8,056 bases of DNA. It comes from CAZXVU01 sp964644465. GTDB taxonomy: Bacteria > Chlamydiota > Chlamydiia > Chlamydiales > SM23-39. A model generated the notes under the pieces. It saw only the letters and a list, made by a program, of their open reading frames with translations. It searched no databases and had not been told where the DNA came from. Where the stretch lies: contig CAZXVU010000098.1 in NCBI GenBank assembly GCA_964644465.1, forward strand, positions 1-8,056, in the 5' to 3' direction. How positions within the stretch are numbered: position 1 is the first letter of the stretch; the number at the start of each line of letters is the position of its first letter. The position numbers and the translations under genes were made by a program. Positions 1-5,996 of the stretch are shown piece by piece.

Positions 1-762
1 TTAGGAGATCTCCAGCTTCCACTCTACGATCCTAAAACCATCGAGGAGATCGAACTCCGGATAACGCCTGGCCCTAAACTGACAGCTGTTCAGAGGCTCG
101 GAATCCATAACCAACAGTATTGGTTCCGCTTTTTCATTCTCATGCAGCAAAATTATCCCATGCTAACCCGGCTTTTTGGCTACGACGACTTCAATGGTTT
201 GATCGCGGAACCTTATTTAATGAAATATTTCCCCAGCCATTGGTCCCTAGACGTTATTGGAAGGAAGCTGCCTCAATGGATCGCGGAAGAATATCGCGAC
301 GAAGACAAACAATTGATTTATCAGCTAGCGCTCCTCGACGATGCTTATGAGAGGATATATTATGCTAGAAAGATGCCCCGCCTTCAGACAAAAGATTTTC
401 CCCAAGCTCTTGAGAAAGTTATCTATTTGCAGCCCTTTGTCGGTTGTTTTGAATTTAGCGGAGATCATTTTGCTTTTCGAGACGCTCTTCTCGCAGAAGA
501 TCCCGACTACTGGCTTGAACATGACTTTCCTAAAATCGTGGGATCGAAAAAGTTTTATGTCATATACCTTTCCGGGGATGAATTGATTCATGAAGAGATT
601 TCCCAGAATGCATTTGAACTTTTGAAAGCTTTTGAAAAGGGCTCCACTATCGCTGAAGCTTGCGGCTGTCTAGAAGAGAAAAGAGCTTTCGATGCGAAAG
701 AGAATATTTCTACTTGGTTTCAAAATTGGACCCAAAACGGCTGGTTCTACCTCAGAAAATAA
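1..762 (+). CDS. DUF2063 (HvfC/BufC N-terminal-type) protein, 5' end missing
   Basis: The reading frame is open from base 1, so the gene starts upstream; the ATG at 142 is internal, because family sequence is already present before it. The visible 253 residues follow the DUF2063 pattern. They open with an ITPGPKLTAVQRLGIHNQQY segment (consensus-like P-x-x-x-L-t-a-x-x-R-L-x-I-y). Next comes an aromatic helix leading into YPMLTRLFGYDDF, then YFPSHWSLDVIGRKLPQWI and an acidic helix containing LALLDDAYERIYY. The C-terminal part (about residues 195-253) resembles the family's small helical/winged domain. Known family members (HvfC, BufC, and the related MbnC) are encoded beside DUF692/MNIO iron enzymes and help them modify ribosomal peptides. 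The partner gene would lie upstream, outside the window, so that role is inferred. The TAA at 760-762 directly abuts the stop of the convergent transporter gene. Confidence 0.8.
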   Translation, partial: LGDLQLPLYDPKTIEEIELRITPGPKLTAVQRLGIHNQQYWFRFFILMQQNYPMLTRLFGYDDFNGLIAEPYLMKYFPSHWSLDVIGRKLPQWIAEEYRDEDKQLIYQLALLDDAYERIYYARKMPRLQTKDFPQALEKVIYLQPFVGCFEFSGDHFAFRDALLAEDPDYWLEHDFPKIVGSKKFYVIYLSGDELIHEEISQNAFELLKAFEKGSTIAEACGCLEEKRAFDAKENISTWFQNWTQNGWFYLRK

Positions 763-1686
763 TTATAGTGGGGGTTTTTCGCCGGGCTGTGGGATCTCAA
801 AGGTTTCTGCGACGCTTTCCGGCTTCTTCTTCAGGATATAGGTCAATGTCCCCCCTAAAATAATCAAGACGATCCCTACAAGGGAGCGGAAACCGAGCGG
901 TATGCCAAAAAAGAACCAACTGATGAATCCAGCATAAATGACTGTTGAGTAACCAAGGGGCGATAAGTAGGAAGCTGTCCCATACCGATAGGCAACAGTG
1001 AGAAGGATTTGTGCAATGGCAGTAGAAACTCCGATCCCTATTGCTTGCACCCATTCGATGGGTGTTGGATGAACCCAAAAAACCCAAGCAAAAGGAAAAC
1101 TAATGAGCGAGCCAGTTAAAAAATAATAAAAAAGCGTTCGGCTCATCGGTTCATTTTTTAAATTCAGAACCCGAATCGCACAGAAGGAAACCCCTGATGC
1201 AATCCCTGCGAAAAGGCCGAAAATAAAACCGACCTGGAACATTTGACGGGAAGGATTGAGGATCACAGCTACCCCAATGAATCCAAGGAGGATTGACCAC
1301 CAGACATGGAGGCCGATTTTTTCCCGCATCCAAATCCACCAGATGAAAGGAACGAAGAAGGGCGCAGTATAGTTGAGGATCACCGCATCGACGAGGTTTA
1401 AGAAACGGATTGCGAGAAAAAATAAGTAATAACTCAAAACTCCCATCACATCGCGGATCAAGTGGGTCGGCAGCTCATCTGTTTTTAATCGGCCGAATCC
1501 TTTGCGCAAAGCTATAGGAAGAATACAGATCAGGCTGACACAGTTTTGGATGAAAATGATCTGGATTGTGGGAAAGCGGTCTTGAAAGTCCCAAACAAGC
1601 GAACTGGCTGTCACAAAAAACACATAAGCGATCAGGCAGATCGTAATTCCCAGGCCTAAACGACTCGGTGTTGCTTCGTGCGCCAT
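763..1686 (-). CDS. EamA/DMT-superfamily inner-membrane transporter
   Basis: The protein has 307 residues, the usual length for a ten-helix drug/metabolite-superfamily permease. Hydrophobic segments lie at about 11-30, 41-59, 82-98, 100-118, 129-144, 152-172, 184-203, 214-233, 240-260 and 269-286, forming two EamA repeats (about 12-144 and 152-286). The family's end-of-repeat pattern is visible in REKIGLHVWWSILLGFIGVA followed by VILNP, and in the second repeat as the GIPLGFRSLVGIVLIILGGT stretch. The tail after residue 286 is charged and soluble. The frame extends to an ATG at 1749, but ATG 1686 is chosen: it has an AAGGTGA ribosome site five bases upstream and gives the normal family N-terminus. 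The substrate cannot be read from sequence. Relatives export or import amino acids, nucleotide sugars or S-adenosylmethionine; the last is known for rickettsial and chlamydial members, but nothing here proves it. Confidence 0.88.
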   Translation of the reverse strand: MAHEATPSRLGLGITICLIAYVFFVTASSLVWDFQDRFPTIQIIFIQNCVSLICILPIALRKGFGRLKTDELPTHLIRDVMGVLSYYLFFLAIRFLNLVDAVILNYTAPFFVPFIWWIWMREKIGLHVWWSILLGFIGVAVILNPSRQMFQVGFIFGLFAGIASGVSFCAIRVLNLKNEPMSRTLFYYFLTGSLISFPFAWVFWVHPTPIEWVQAIGIGVSTAIAQILLTVAYRYGTASYLSPLGYSTVIYAGFISWFFFGIPLGFRSLVGIVLIILGGTLTYILKKKPESVAETFEIPQPGEKPPL

Positions 1687-1691
1687 AAATT

Positions 1692-1698
1692 TCACCTT
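1692..1698 (-). promoter_or_regulatory. Ribosome binding site setting the transporter start
   Basis: Read on the minus strand this is AAGGTGA, five bases before the ATG at 1686. No comparable site precedes the longer alternative start at 1749, so it decides in favour of the 307-residue protein. Confidence 0.7.
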
Positions 1699-1738
1699 AC
1701 TCCATTCGAAATTTGCTGTTAACTCAATTCGAAATTTG
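1699..1738. repeat. Near-perfect 17-bp direct repeat, 23-bp period, in the divergent promoter region
   Basis: ACTCNATTCGAAATTTG occurs at 1699-1715 and again at 1722-1738, with one difference (C or A at the N). The core ATTCGAAATTTG is identical in both copies. Each copy contains TTCGAA, a six-base palindrome. The 23-bp period is about two helical turns, so both copies would face the same side of the DNA. It lies just upstream of the transporter start (1686) and about 65 bases before the pgeF start (1803). It could be a paired operator for one or both genes, or a chance small tandem duplication. Confidence 0.6.
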
Positions 1739-1802
1739 ATACACCTCATTTAACAACCTTGTTCGAAGGGAAAACCTTCCAACCTTTAGGAGAAAATTCA
1801 GT

Positions 1803-2555
1803 ATGGAATTTGAAAAGGCTAAACTCGAATGGCTTGAATTCGACTTATTGGAGGGATTTCCCCATGTTGCCCACGGCGTTTTTTTACGCCATGGAGGGAC
1901 GAGTGAAGGGCATTTCGCCGCTCTCAACGTCGGCGATGCAACGGGTGATCGTCCTGATCATATCAAAGTCAACCGAGAACAGGTCCGAAAAGCGCTCGAT
2001 GTTCCTCAGCTTCTTTTCCCTCATCAAACTCATGGGACACAAGTTGTTAGGATCACGGCGAAAAATCACGACAAAGCTCCGCAAGCCGATGCGCTTTTCA
2101 CGACGGAAAAAAATATCGGATTGGGCATTGTTCATGCCGATTGCCAGGCAGCTATCTTCTATGATCCTGTCCATGAGGCTATTGCAGTTGTCCATTCCGG
2201 ATGGCGGGGCAGCGCGCAAAATATCTATGCCCGAGTCATCGATGCGATGAGGCGCGATATCGGAACCCAGCCCCAGAACCTCATTGTGTGCATATCTCCT
2301 TCGTTAGGCCCTGACCATGCTGAGTTTAAAAACTATAAGCAGGAACTCCCACAAGATTTTTGGAGCTTCATGGTTAAACCCAATTACTTTGATTTCTGGG
2401 CAATCAGCCGCAAACAGCTTGCCGCCTGCGGTGTTCCTGATAAGAACATTGAGATCACTTCAGTCTGTACCTATTGCAATCCCAAAGACTATTATTCATA
2501 CCGGCGCGAAAAAGATACCGGCCGCAATGCAACAGTCGTTGCTTTGAAAAGCTGA
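1803..2555 (+). CDS. pgeF: Peptidoglycan editing factor PgeF (YfiH/LACC1 family)
   Basis: The 250-residue protein has all family blocks in order: a FPHVAHGVFLRHGGTSEG opening (19-36), HQTHGTQVV (74-82), ADALFTTEKNIGLGIVHADC (95-114), VVHSGWRGSA (129-138), SPSLGPDHAEF (165-175) and the C-terminal CTYCNPKDYYSYRREKDTGR (222-241). His77, Cys114 and His131 correspond to the metal-binding triad, so the enzyme looks intact. Family members were once called laccases. They are now known as cytosolic purine nucleoside enzymes (LACC1/FAMIN), and bacterial YfiH/PgeF removes mis-made peptidoglycan precursors carrying L-serine in place of L-alanine. The ATG at 1803 follows AGGAG at 1788-1792. The gene lies 20 bases upstream of rmlC on the same strand and is probably co-transcribed with the rhamnose genes. 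That neighbourhood suggests a shared envelope-synthesis theme but not a shared reaction. Confidence 0.93.
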   Translation: MEFEKAKLEWLEFDLLEGFPHVAHGVFLRHGGTSEGHFAALNVGDATGDRPDHIKVNREQVRKALDVPQLLFPHQTHGTQVVRITAKNHDKAPQADALFTTEKNIGLGIVHADCQAAIFYDPVHEAIAVVHSGWRGSAQNIYARVIDAMRRDIGTQPQNLIVCISPSLGPDHAEFKNYKQELPQDFWSFMVKPNYFDFWAISRKQLAACGVPDKNIEITSVCTYCNPKDYYSYRREKDTGRNATVVALKS

Positions 2556-2575
2556 TTTCTTTCACAATATGCCCC

Positions 2576-3130
2576 ATGCAAATATCTGATCTTCGCATCA
2601 AGGGGCTGAAGTTGATCAAGCCCCGCATCTTTAAAGACGAACGGGGGTTCTTCTTCGAGAGCTATCGAAAGGATCTATATCTTTCTCTAGGCATTGAAGT
2701 TCCTTTTGTTCAGGATAATGTTTCCTTTTCGCAAAAGGGGACTGTCCGGGCGCTCCATTTCCAATCTCATCCCGGCCAAGCGAAGCTCGTTAGCTGCATT
2801 CAAGGAAAAATTTGGGATGTCGCCGTAGATATCCGGCCTGAATCTCCCACTTTTGGACAATGGGAAGCCGTGGAATTAGATGACCAGGGCCATCACCAGC
2901 TTTTCGTCCCTATAGGATTTGCCCATGGATTCTGTGTCTTGAGCGAAACAGCCTTGGTTCAGTATAAAGTCTCAGCTCCTTACGATGCGAAAACGGAATG
3001 TTCCATCCGGTGGAACGATCCCGATATCAATGTAATATGGCCCATCCAACAACCGGTTTTATCTCCCCGCGATCAGATAAGCCCCTATTTCAAAGAGGTA
3101 TTTCGTGAAGCTTTGGATCACAGGCTCTAA
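2576..3130 (+). CDS. rmlC: dTDP-4-dehydrorhamnose 3,5-epimerase
   Basis: The 184-residue cupin-type protein matches RmlC in length and motifs. It has FKDERGFFFESYRKD (19-33), QDNVSFSQKGTVRALHFQ (46-63) with the catalytic-type His61, VDIRPESPTFGQW (84-96), FVPIGFAHGF (110-119), QYKVSAPYD (129-137) with Tyr130 as the likely acid, IRWNDPDINVIWP (144-156) and LSPRD (162-166). RmlC epimerises dTDP-4-dehydro-6-deoxy-glucose at C3 and C5 in the cytosol. The frame stays open upstream into pgeF, but ATG 2576 gives the family N-terminus (QISDLRIKGLKLIKPRIFKD). No clear Shine-Dalgarno precedes it, so translation may depend on re-initiation 20 bases after the pgeF stop. One small oddity is RALH where most RmlC proteins have RGLH. 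The last 26 bases overlap rmlD. Confidence 0.93.
   Translation: MQISDLRIKGLKLIKPRIFKDERGFFFESYRKDLYLSLGIEVPFVQDNVSFSQKGTVRALHFQSHPGQAKLVSCIQGKIWDVAVDIRPESPTFGQWEAVELDDQGHHQLFVPIGFAHGFCVLSETALVQYKVSAPYDAKTECSIRWNDPDINVIWPIQQPVLSPRDQISPYFKEVFREALDHRL
3094..3099 (+). promoter_or_regulatory. Ribosome binding site for rmlD, inside rmlC
   Basis: AGAGGT lies within the rmlC coding sequence, five bases before the GTG at 3105. It supports the GTG start and the 26-base overlap between rmlC and rmlD. Confidence 0.7.
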
Positions 3131-3971
3131 TGGCCTTCTAGGATCATCTATTGTGAAGGCCGCTAGAGTGCCTGTTATAGGAACAGGACATAAAGAGGCG
3201 GATATTGCTGATATCATTGTCCTCCGCGCCTTTGCTCAAAAAAATCAGGGCATCACCCATATTATTAATTGCGCAGCTTACTCTCTTGTCGACCTCTCTG
3301 AGACGCATCGCGATGAGGCGTATCGGGCAAACGTAAAAGGTCCTGAAAATCTTGCTTTATTGGCCAAAGAAATCGGCGCTCAGCTCATTCATATATCCAC
3401 CGACTACGTTTTCCCAGGCGACTTGCATAGACCTCTTACAGAGAAAGATCCTGTGAGGCCTTTGGGCTATTATGGGAAAACAAAATTGGAAGGGGAGCAG
3501 AAAGTTCTCCAATTGCTTCCTTCATCTTGCGTTGTCCGCGTCTCTTGGCTTTTTGGACATGGAGGGAAGAATTTCGTCTCTAAAATGCTCCAAATGATTC
3601 AAGAACAGAAGGAGATCCGTCTGACGGATGATCACTGGGGAAGGCCTACCTTTACTCCCGATTTGGCCCAAGTTCTTTTGCAAATGATCGGCAAATCAGG
3701 GCTTTACCAATTTGCCAATAGCGGAGTCGCGAGCAAATACGATTTTGGGATGGCAATGGTTGAAGAGGCTCTCAAGCTGGGCTTTCCCGTCGTTGTCGAA
3801 TCGATCAAGGGAGTCCCAGGCTCCTCATTCCCATCTCCCTGCGAGCGTCCTATTTATTCCGCATTCGATACAACGAAAATTGAACAGGCCCTAAAAATCA
3901 CGCCTCGGCATTGGCGAGATGCCCTCCGAGAATTTTTGGAGGAATATGCTCCCGCTAAGACCTGTTGCTAA
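3105..3971 (+). CDS. rmlD: dTDP-4-dehydrorhamnose reductase
   Basis: The 288-residue protein is a short-chain dehydrogenase of the RmlD type. It opens with the nucleotide-binding loop TGSNGLLG (6-13). It continues with INCAAYSLVDLSE (54-66), STDYVFPGD (98-106), the catalytic YGKTK (Tyr123, Lys127), VRVSWLFG (144-151) and GRPTFTPDLA (179-188). The late motif RPIYSAFDTTKIEQAL (248-263) contains the usual RP-x-x-S-x-x-D/N-x-x-K substrate region. It reduces dTDP-4-dehydro-L-rhamnose to dTDP-L-rhamnose with NAD(P)H in the cytosol, the last step of the pathway. The start is GTG at 3105 with AGAGGT upstream; this gives the standard MKLWITGSNG beginning and a 26-base overlap with rmlC. Its own end overlaps rmlB by another 26 bases. 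No key residue is missing. Confidence 0.94.
   Translation: MKLWITGSNGLLGSSIVKAARVPVIGTGHKEADIADIIVLRAFAQKNQGITHIINCAAYSLVDLSETHRDEAYRANVKGPENLALLAKEIGAQLIHISTDYVFPGDLHRPLTEKDPVRPLGYYGKTKLEGEQKVLQLLPSSCVVRVSWLFGHGGKNFVSKMLQMIQEQKEIRLTDDHWGRPTFTPDLAQVLLQMIGKSGLYQFANSGVASKYDFGMAMVEEALKLGFPVVVESIKGVPGSSFPSPCERPIYSAFDTTKIEQALKITPRHWRDALREFLEEYAPAKTCC
3938..3945 (+). promoter_or_regulatory. Ribosome binding site for rmlB, inside rmlD
   Basis: GGAGGAAT directly precedes the ATG at 3946 and lies inside the rmlD coding sequence. The GGAGG core is only three bases from the ATG, shorter than ideal. The in-frame ATG at 3919 has no comparable site, so 3946 is preferred. Confidence 0.6.
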
Positions 3972-4953
3972 ACTTCTTGTGACAGGCGGCGCAGGCTTCA
4001 TCGGCTCTGCATTTATCCGCTATTTGCTTCGCTCGGGCCACTTCAAAGGGACCATCGTCAATCTCGATCTCTTGTCATATGCGGGATCTCTGGAGAATCT
4101 CGATGGGTTCATGGAGCATCCCCGACATCGATTTATTCAGGGAGATATCCTGAATCAACCCCTCGTTGAAAAACTCCTTCTCGAATGTGAAATCGATGCT
4201 GTCGTCCATTTCGCAGCAGAGACCCATGTCGATAGGAGCATCGCATCCGCATTGCCCTTCATTGAAACAAATGTGAAAGGGACGCTCTCTCTTCTGGAAG
4301 CTGTGCGGAAAATGGCTCAGGTTCATTTCCATCATATCTCTACAGATGAGGTTTACGGATCGCTGGGAGAAAGCGGGGCCTTCAATGAACATTCACCTTA
4401 CCGCCCCAATTCTCCTTATAGCGCCTCTAAAGCTGCATCCGATCATCTTGTACGCGCTTTTTCCCACACGTATAACCTTTCCACAACGATTTCTCATTGC
4501 AGCAATAATTATGGCCCTTGCCAGTATCCGGAAAAATTCATTCCGTTGATGATTTTGAACTGTCTGAAAGGGAAATCGTTGCCTGTCTATGGACATGGCG
4601 CCAATGTTCGCGATTGGCTCTATGTGGACGACCATGCTGAAGCGATCTGGTCGATTCTTCAATTTGGAAAAAAAGGGCAGACCTACGACATTGGCGGCCA
4701 AGCGGAGATGCAGAATCTAGAGCTGCTCCATCTTTTGATCGAGCTTCTCTCAATAGAAACAAAAAAAGAAGCTTCTTCCTTCCATTCTTTAATCCGTTTT
4801 GTCTCAGACCGCTCTGGCCATGATTTCCGCTACGCCATCGATATTTCTAAAATCCAGCGTGAGATAGGCTGGCGACCCCGCACAACACTCAAAAACGGAT
4901 TACAGCGCACCATTCGTTGGTATTTGAAATCCCAAAACGCATTTTCTAACTAA
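3946..4953 (+). CDS. rmlB: dTDP-glucose 4,6-dehydratase
   Basis: The 335-residue protein is a canonical extended short-chain dehydrogenase of the RmlB type. Motifs in order are LLVTGGAGFIGSAFIRYL (10-27), HFAAETHVDRSI (88-99), ETNVKGT (107-113), STDEVYGSL (132-140) with the catalytic Thr133-Asp134-Glu135, YSASKAASDHLV (158-169) with Tyr158 and Lys162, SNNYGPCQYPEKFIPLMI (186-203), VRDWLYVDDHAEAI (221-234) and DRSGHDFRYAID (288-299). The last is usually DRPGHDRRYAID, so it is slightly divergent. The enzyme uses bound NAD+ to convert dTDP-glucose to dTDP-4-dehydro-6-deoxy-glucose, the substrate of RmlC. The ATG at 3919 would add nine residues without a ribosome site. The gene overlaps rmlD by 26 bases, and its TAA overlaps the stop of the convergent propeller gene by four. 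rmlA is not in the window. Confidence 0.95.
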   Translation: MLPLRPVAKLLVTGGAGFIGSAFIRYLLRSGHFKGTIVNLDLLSYAGSLENLDGFMEHPRHRFIQGDILNQPLVEKLLLECEIDAVVHFAAETHVDRSIASALPFIETNVKGTLSLLEAVRKMAQVHFHHISTDEVYGSLGESGAFNEHSPYRPNSPYSASKAASDHLVRAFSHTYNLSTTISHCSNNYGPCQYPEKFIPLMILNCLKGKSLPVYGHGANVRDWLYVDDHAEAIWSILQFGKKGQTYDIGGQAEMQNLELLHLLIELLSIETKKEASSFHSLIRFVSDRSGHDFRYAIDISKIQREIGWRPRTTLKNGLQRTIRWYLKSQNAFSN

Positions 4954-5996
4954 GGGACTTGAGTCGAAGATACAGGGATCAAGCTGTCCAATAATTTTCT
5001 CCGGTCGAGCTTTGCAATCCAGATTTCATGGTCCTGTCTTCCGTACGCAACCCAGAGAAAATGATCATCAAAAATATAGCCGCCCGGAAAAACAACGCGG
5101 ACAGGGTGCCAATAAGGTTTGTAGATTTCCCCTTTGTAGAAATTTTTGCCGAAAATAGGCATTGGGCTGATCGAGGTCATTTCAAAGGGTGGTTTTGAAG
5201 AGAATGTATAGGCTCCCATAAAATAATGGAGGACGTTCTTTCCATCGGAATGGATGCTTGCCATCATTTTAGAGGAGTGGAAAAAAGATAAATAATCTCC
5301 ATTTGGAGCGATGCCTAACAGAGCGCTTGTGCCTCCGCGGAGGATTCCCCAATTCCAATTGATAGGACCCATCGTGTAAGCAATCGTCTCGCACTCTCCC
5401 GTTCCTTTTAAAAGAGGCCTAAAAACCAAATGGGGGATCAGGCTGTAAGAGAGAAGGAGATTCCCATTGGATTCAAAAGGAACCCAATTTTTTTCCCGGA
5501 TATTGCGGCTTTCGCCTTCATATCGGTTCAAGCATTCTGGAGTTTTTAACTTGAAGTTTTGGCCGTCAAAGTCCACTTCGGCAATGTAAACGCGGAAGCC
5601 TCCTTTTGAAATCATTGGCTCTGTGTTATCGCTATAAACTAGATAGAGCTTGTCTCCCACAAAAATTAAACGGCCATCTTCCGCACGCGAAGGAACCGTA
5701 TCTCCAGGCTCCCTTAAGTTCAAGAATTGCGGATAGCAGCAAGGCGAAAAAGTATCGTCGAGGAGAATCACGCCAAGCGAGGAAACAAAGGATTGCGAGC
5801 GATTTGGAATGATCCGAAATGAGAGAAGAAAATCTTTTCCCCAGCGGATGATAGAGGGATTAAAAGCTGTGGGATATCCAGGGATTTCGATCCGTTTTGT
5901 CTCCAAGACAAAATCTTGAGCATATTCTTCGAAGTCGAGAAAATTCTCAGCAAATAGAGAACAACAGAAGGAAATCATCAAGAATATTTTTTTCAT
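4950..5996 (-). CDS. Exported GH130/GH43-like five-bladed beta-propeller protein, copy 2
   Basis: The 348-residue protein starts with an apparent Sec signal peptide (Lys2-Lys3, hydrophobic core, likely cleavage after SLFA at 16). The rest resembles glycoside-handling beta-propellers of the GH130/GH43 type. Features are IPGYPTAFNPSIIRW (38-52) followed by LLSFR, AEDGRL (105-110, compare the EDPR acidic motif of GH130), EKNWVPF (168-174) with a following LLLSYSLIPH strand, LRGGTSAL (219-226), SFFHSSK (237-243), YFMGAYTF (258-265), RVVFPGGYIFDD (300-311) and YGRQDHEIWIAKLD (318-331). About half the residues are identical by eye to the neighbouring paralogue. The start overlaps that paralogue's stop as ATGA, no ribosome site is seen, and translation is probably coupled. 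The stop overlaps the rmlB stop. Activity and substrate are unknown; it might cleave, phosphorolyse, transfer or only bind a sugar. Confidence 0.75.
   Translation of the reverse strand: MKKIFLMISFCCSLFAENFLDFEEYAQDFVLETKRIEIPGYPTAFNPSIIRWGKDFLLSFRIIPNRSQSFVSSLGVILLDDTFSPCCYPQFLNLREPGDTVPSRAEDGRLIFVGDKLYLVYSDNTEPMISKGGFRVYIAEVDFDGQNFKLKTPECLNRYEGESRNIREKNWVPFESNGNLLLSYSLIPHLVFRPLLKGTGECETIAYTMGPINWNWGILRGGTSALLGIAPNGDYLSFFHSSKMMASIHSDGKNVLHYFMGAYTFSSKPPFEMTSISPMPIFGKNFYKGEIYKPYWHPVRVVFPGGYIFDDHFLWVAYGRQDHEIWIAKLDRRKLLDSLIPVSSTQVP

Larger units (their letters stand above)
1687..1802. promoter_or_regulatory. Divergent intergenic region expected to hold promoters for the transporter and pgeF-rml units
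   Basis: This is the only sizeable non-coding gap inside the window and separates two divergently read units, so promoters for both should lie here. On the plus strand, TTGCTG (1713-1718) and TGATAC (1737-1742) are 18 bases apart and could be a weak sigma-70-type pair, but the -10 match is poor. No convincing pair was found on the minus strand. A small inverted repeat, GAAGG-GAAAA-CCTTC (1765-1779), sits in the presumed pgeF leader. AGGAG at 1788-1792 is the likely pgeF ribosome site, with a rather long ten-base spacer. Confidence 0.45.

Noticed and set aside
142..762. ATG at 142 as the start of the first gene
   Set aside because: The frame is open to base 1 and the residues before the ATG already match the DUF2063 pattern, so this is an internal methionine.
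1687..1749. Longer transporter start at ATG 1749
   Set aside because: It would add 21 residues with no family match, would make the direct repeat coding, and lacks a ribosome site; ATG 1686 has AAGGTGA in front.
1765..1779. GAAGG-GAAAA-CCTTC hairpin as a terminator or riboswitch
   Set aside because: The stem is only five base pairs, no U-run follows, and no larger conserved fold is visible in the short leader.
1884..2219. Long antisense frame within pgeF, and similar shadow frames opposite rmlB and the propeller genes
   Set aside because: No ribosome sites or recognisable protein features; the opposite strands encode well-supported proteins.
2474..2575. Longer rmlC start overlapping pgeF by more than 80 bases
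   Set aside because: The additional 34 residues have no RmlC character, and ATG 2576 gives the normal family length of 184.
4950..5996. Lipoprotein signal on the second propeller protein (Cys11/Cys12)
   Set aside because: The residues before the cysteines (ISF) do not fit a lipobox, while SLFA followed by E fits ordinary signal peptidase cleavage.
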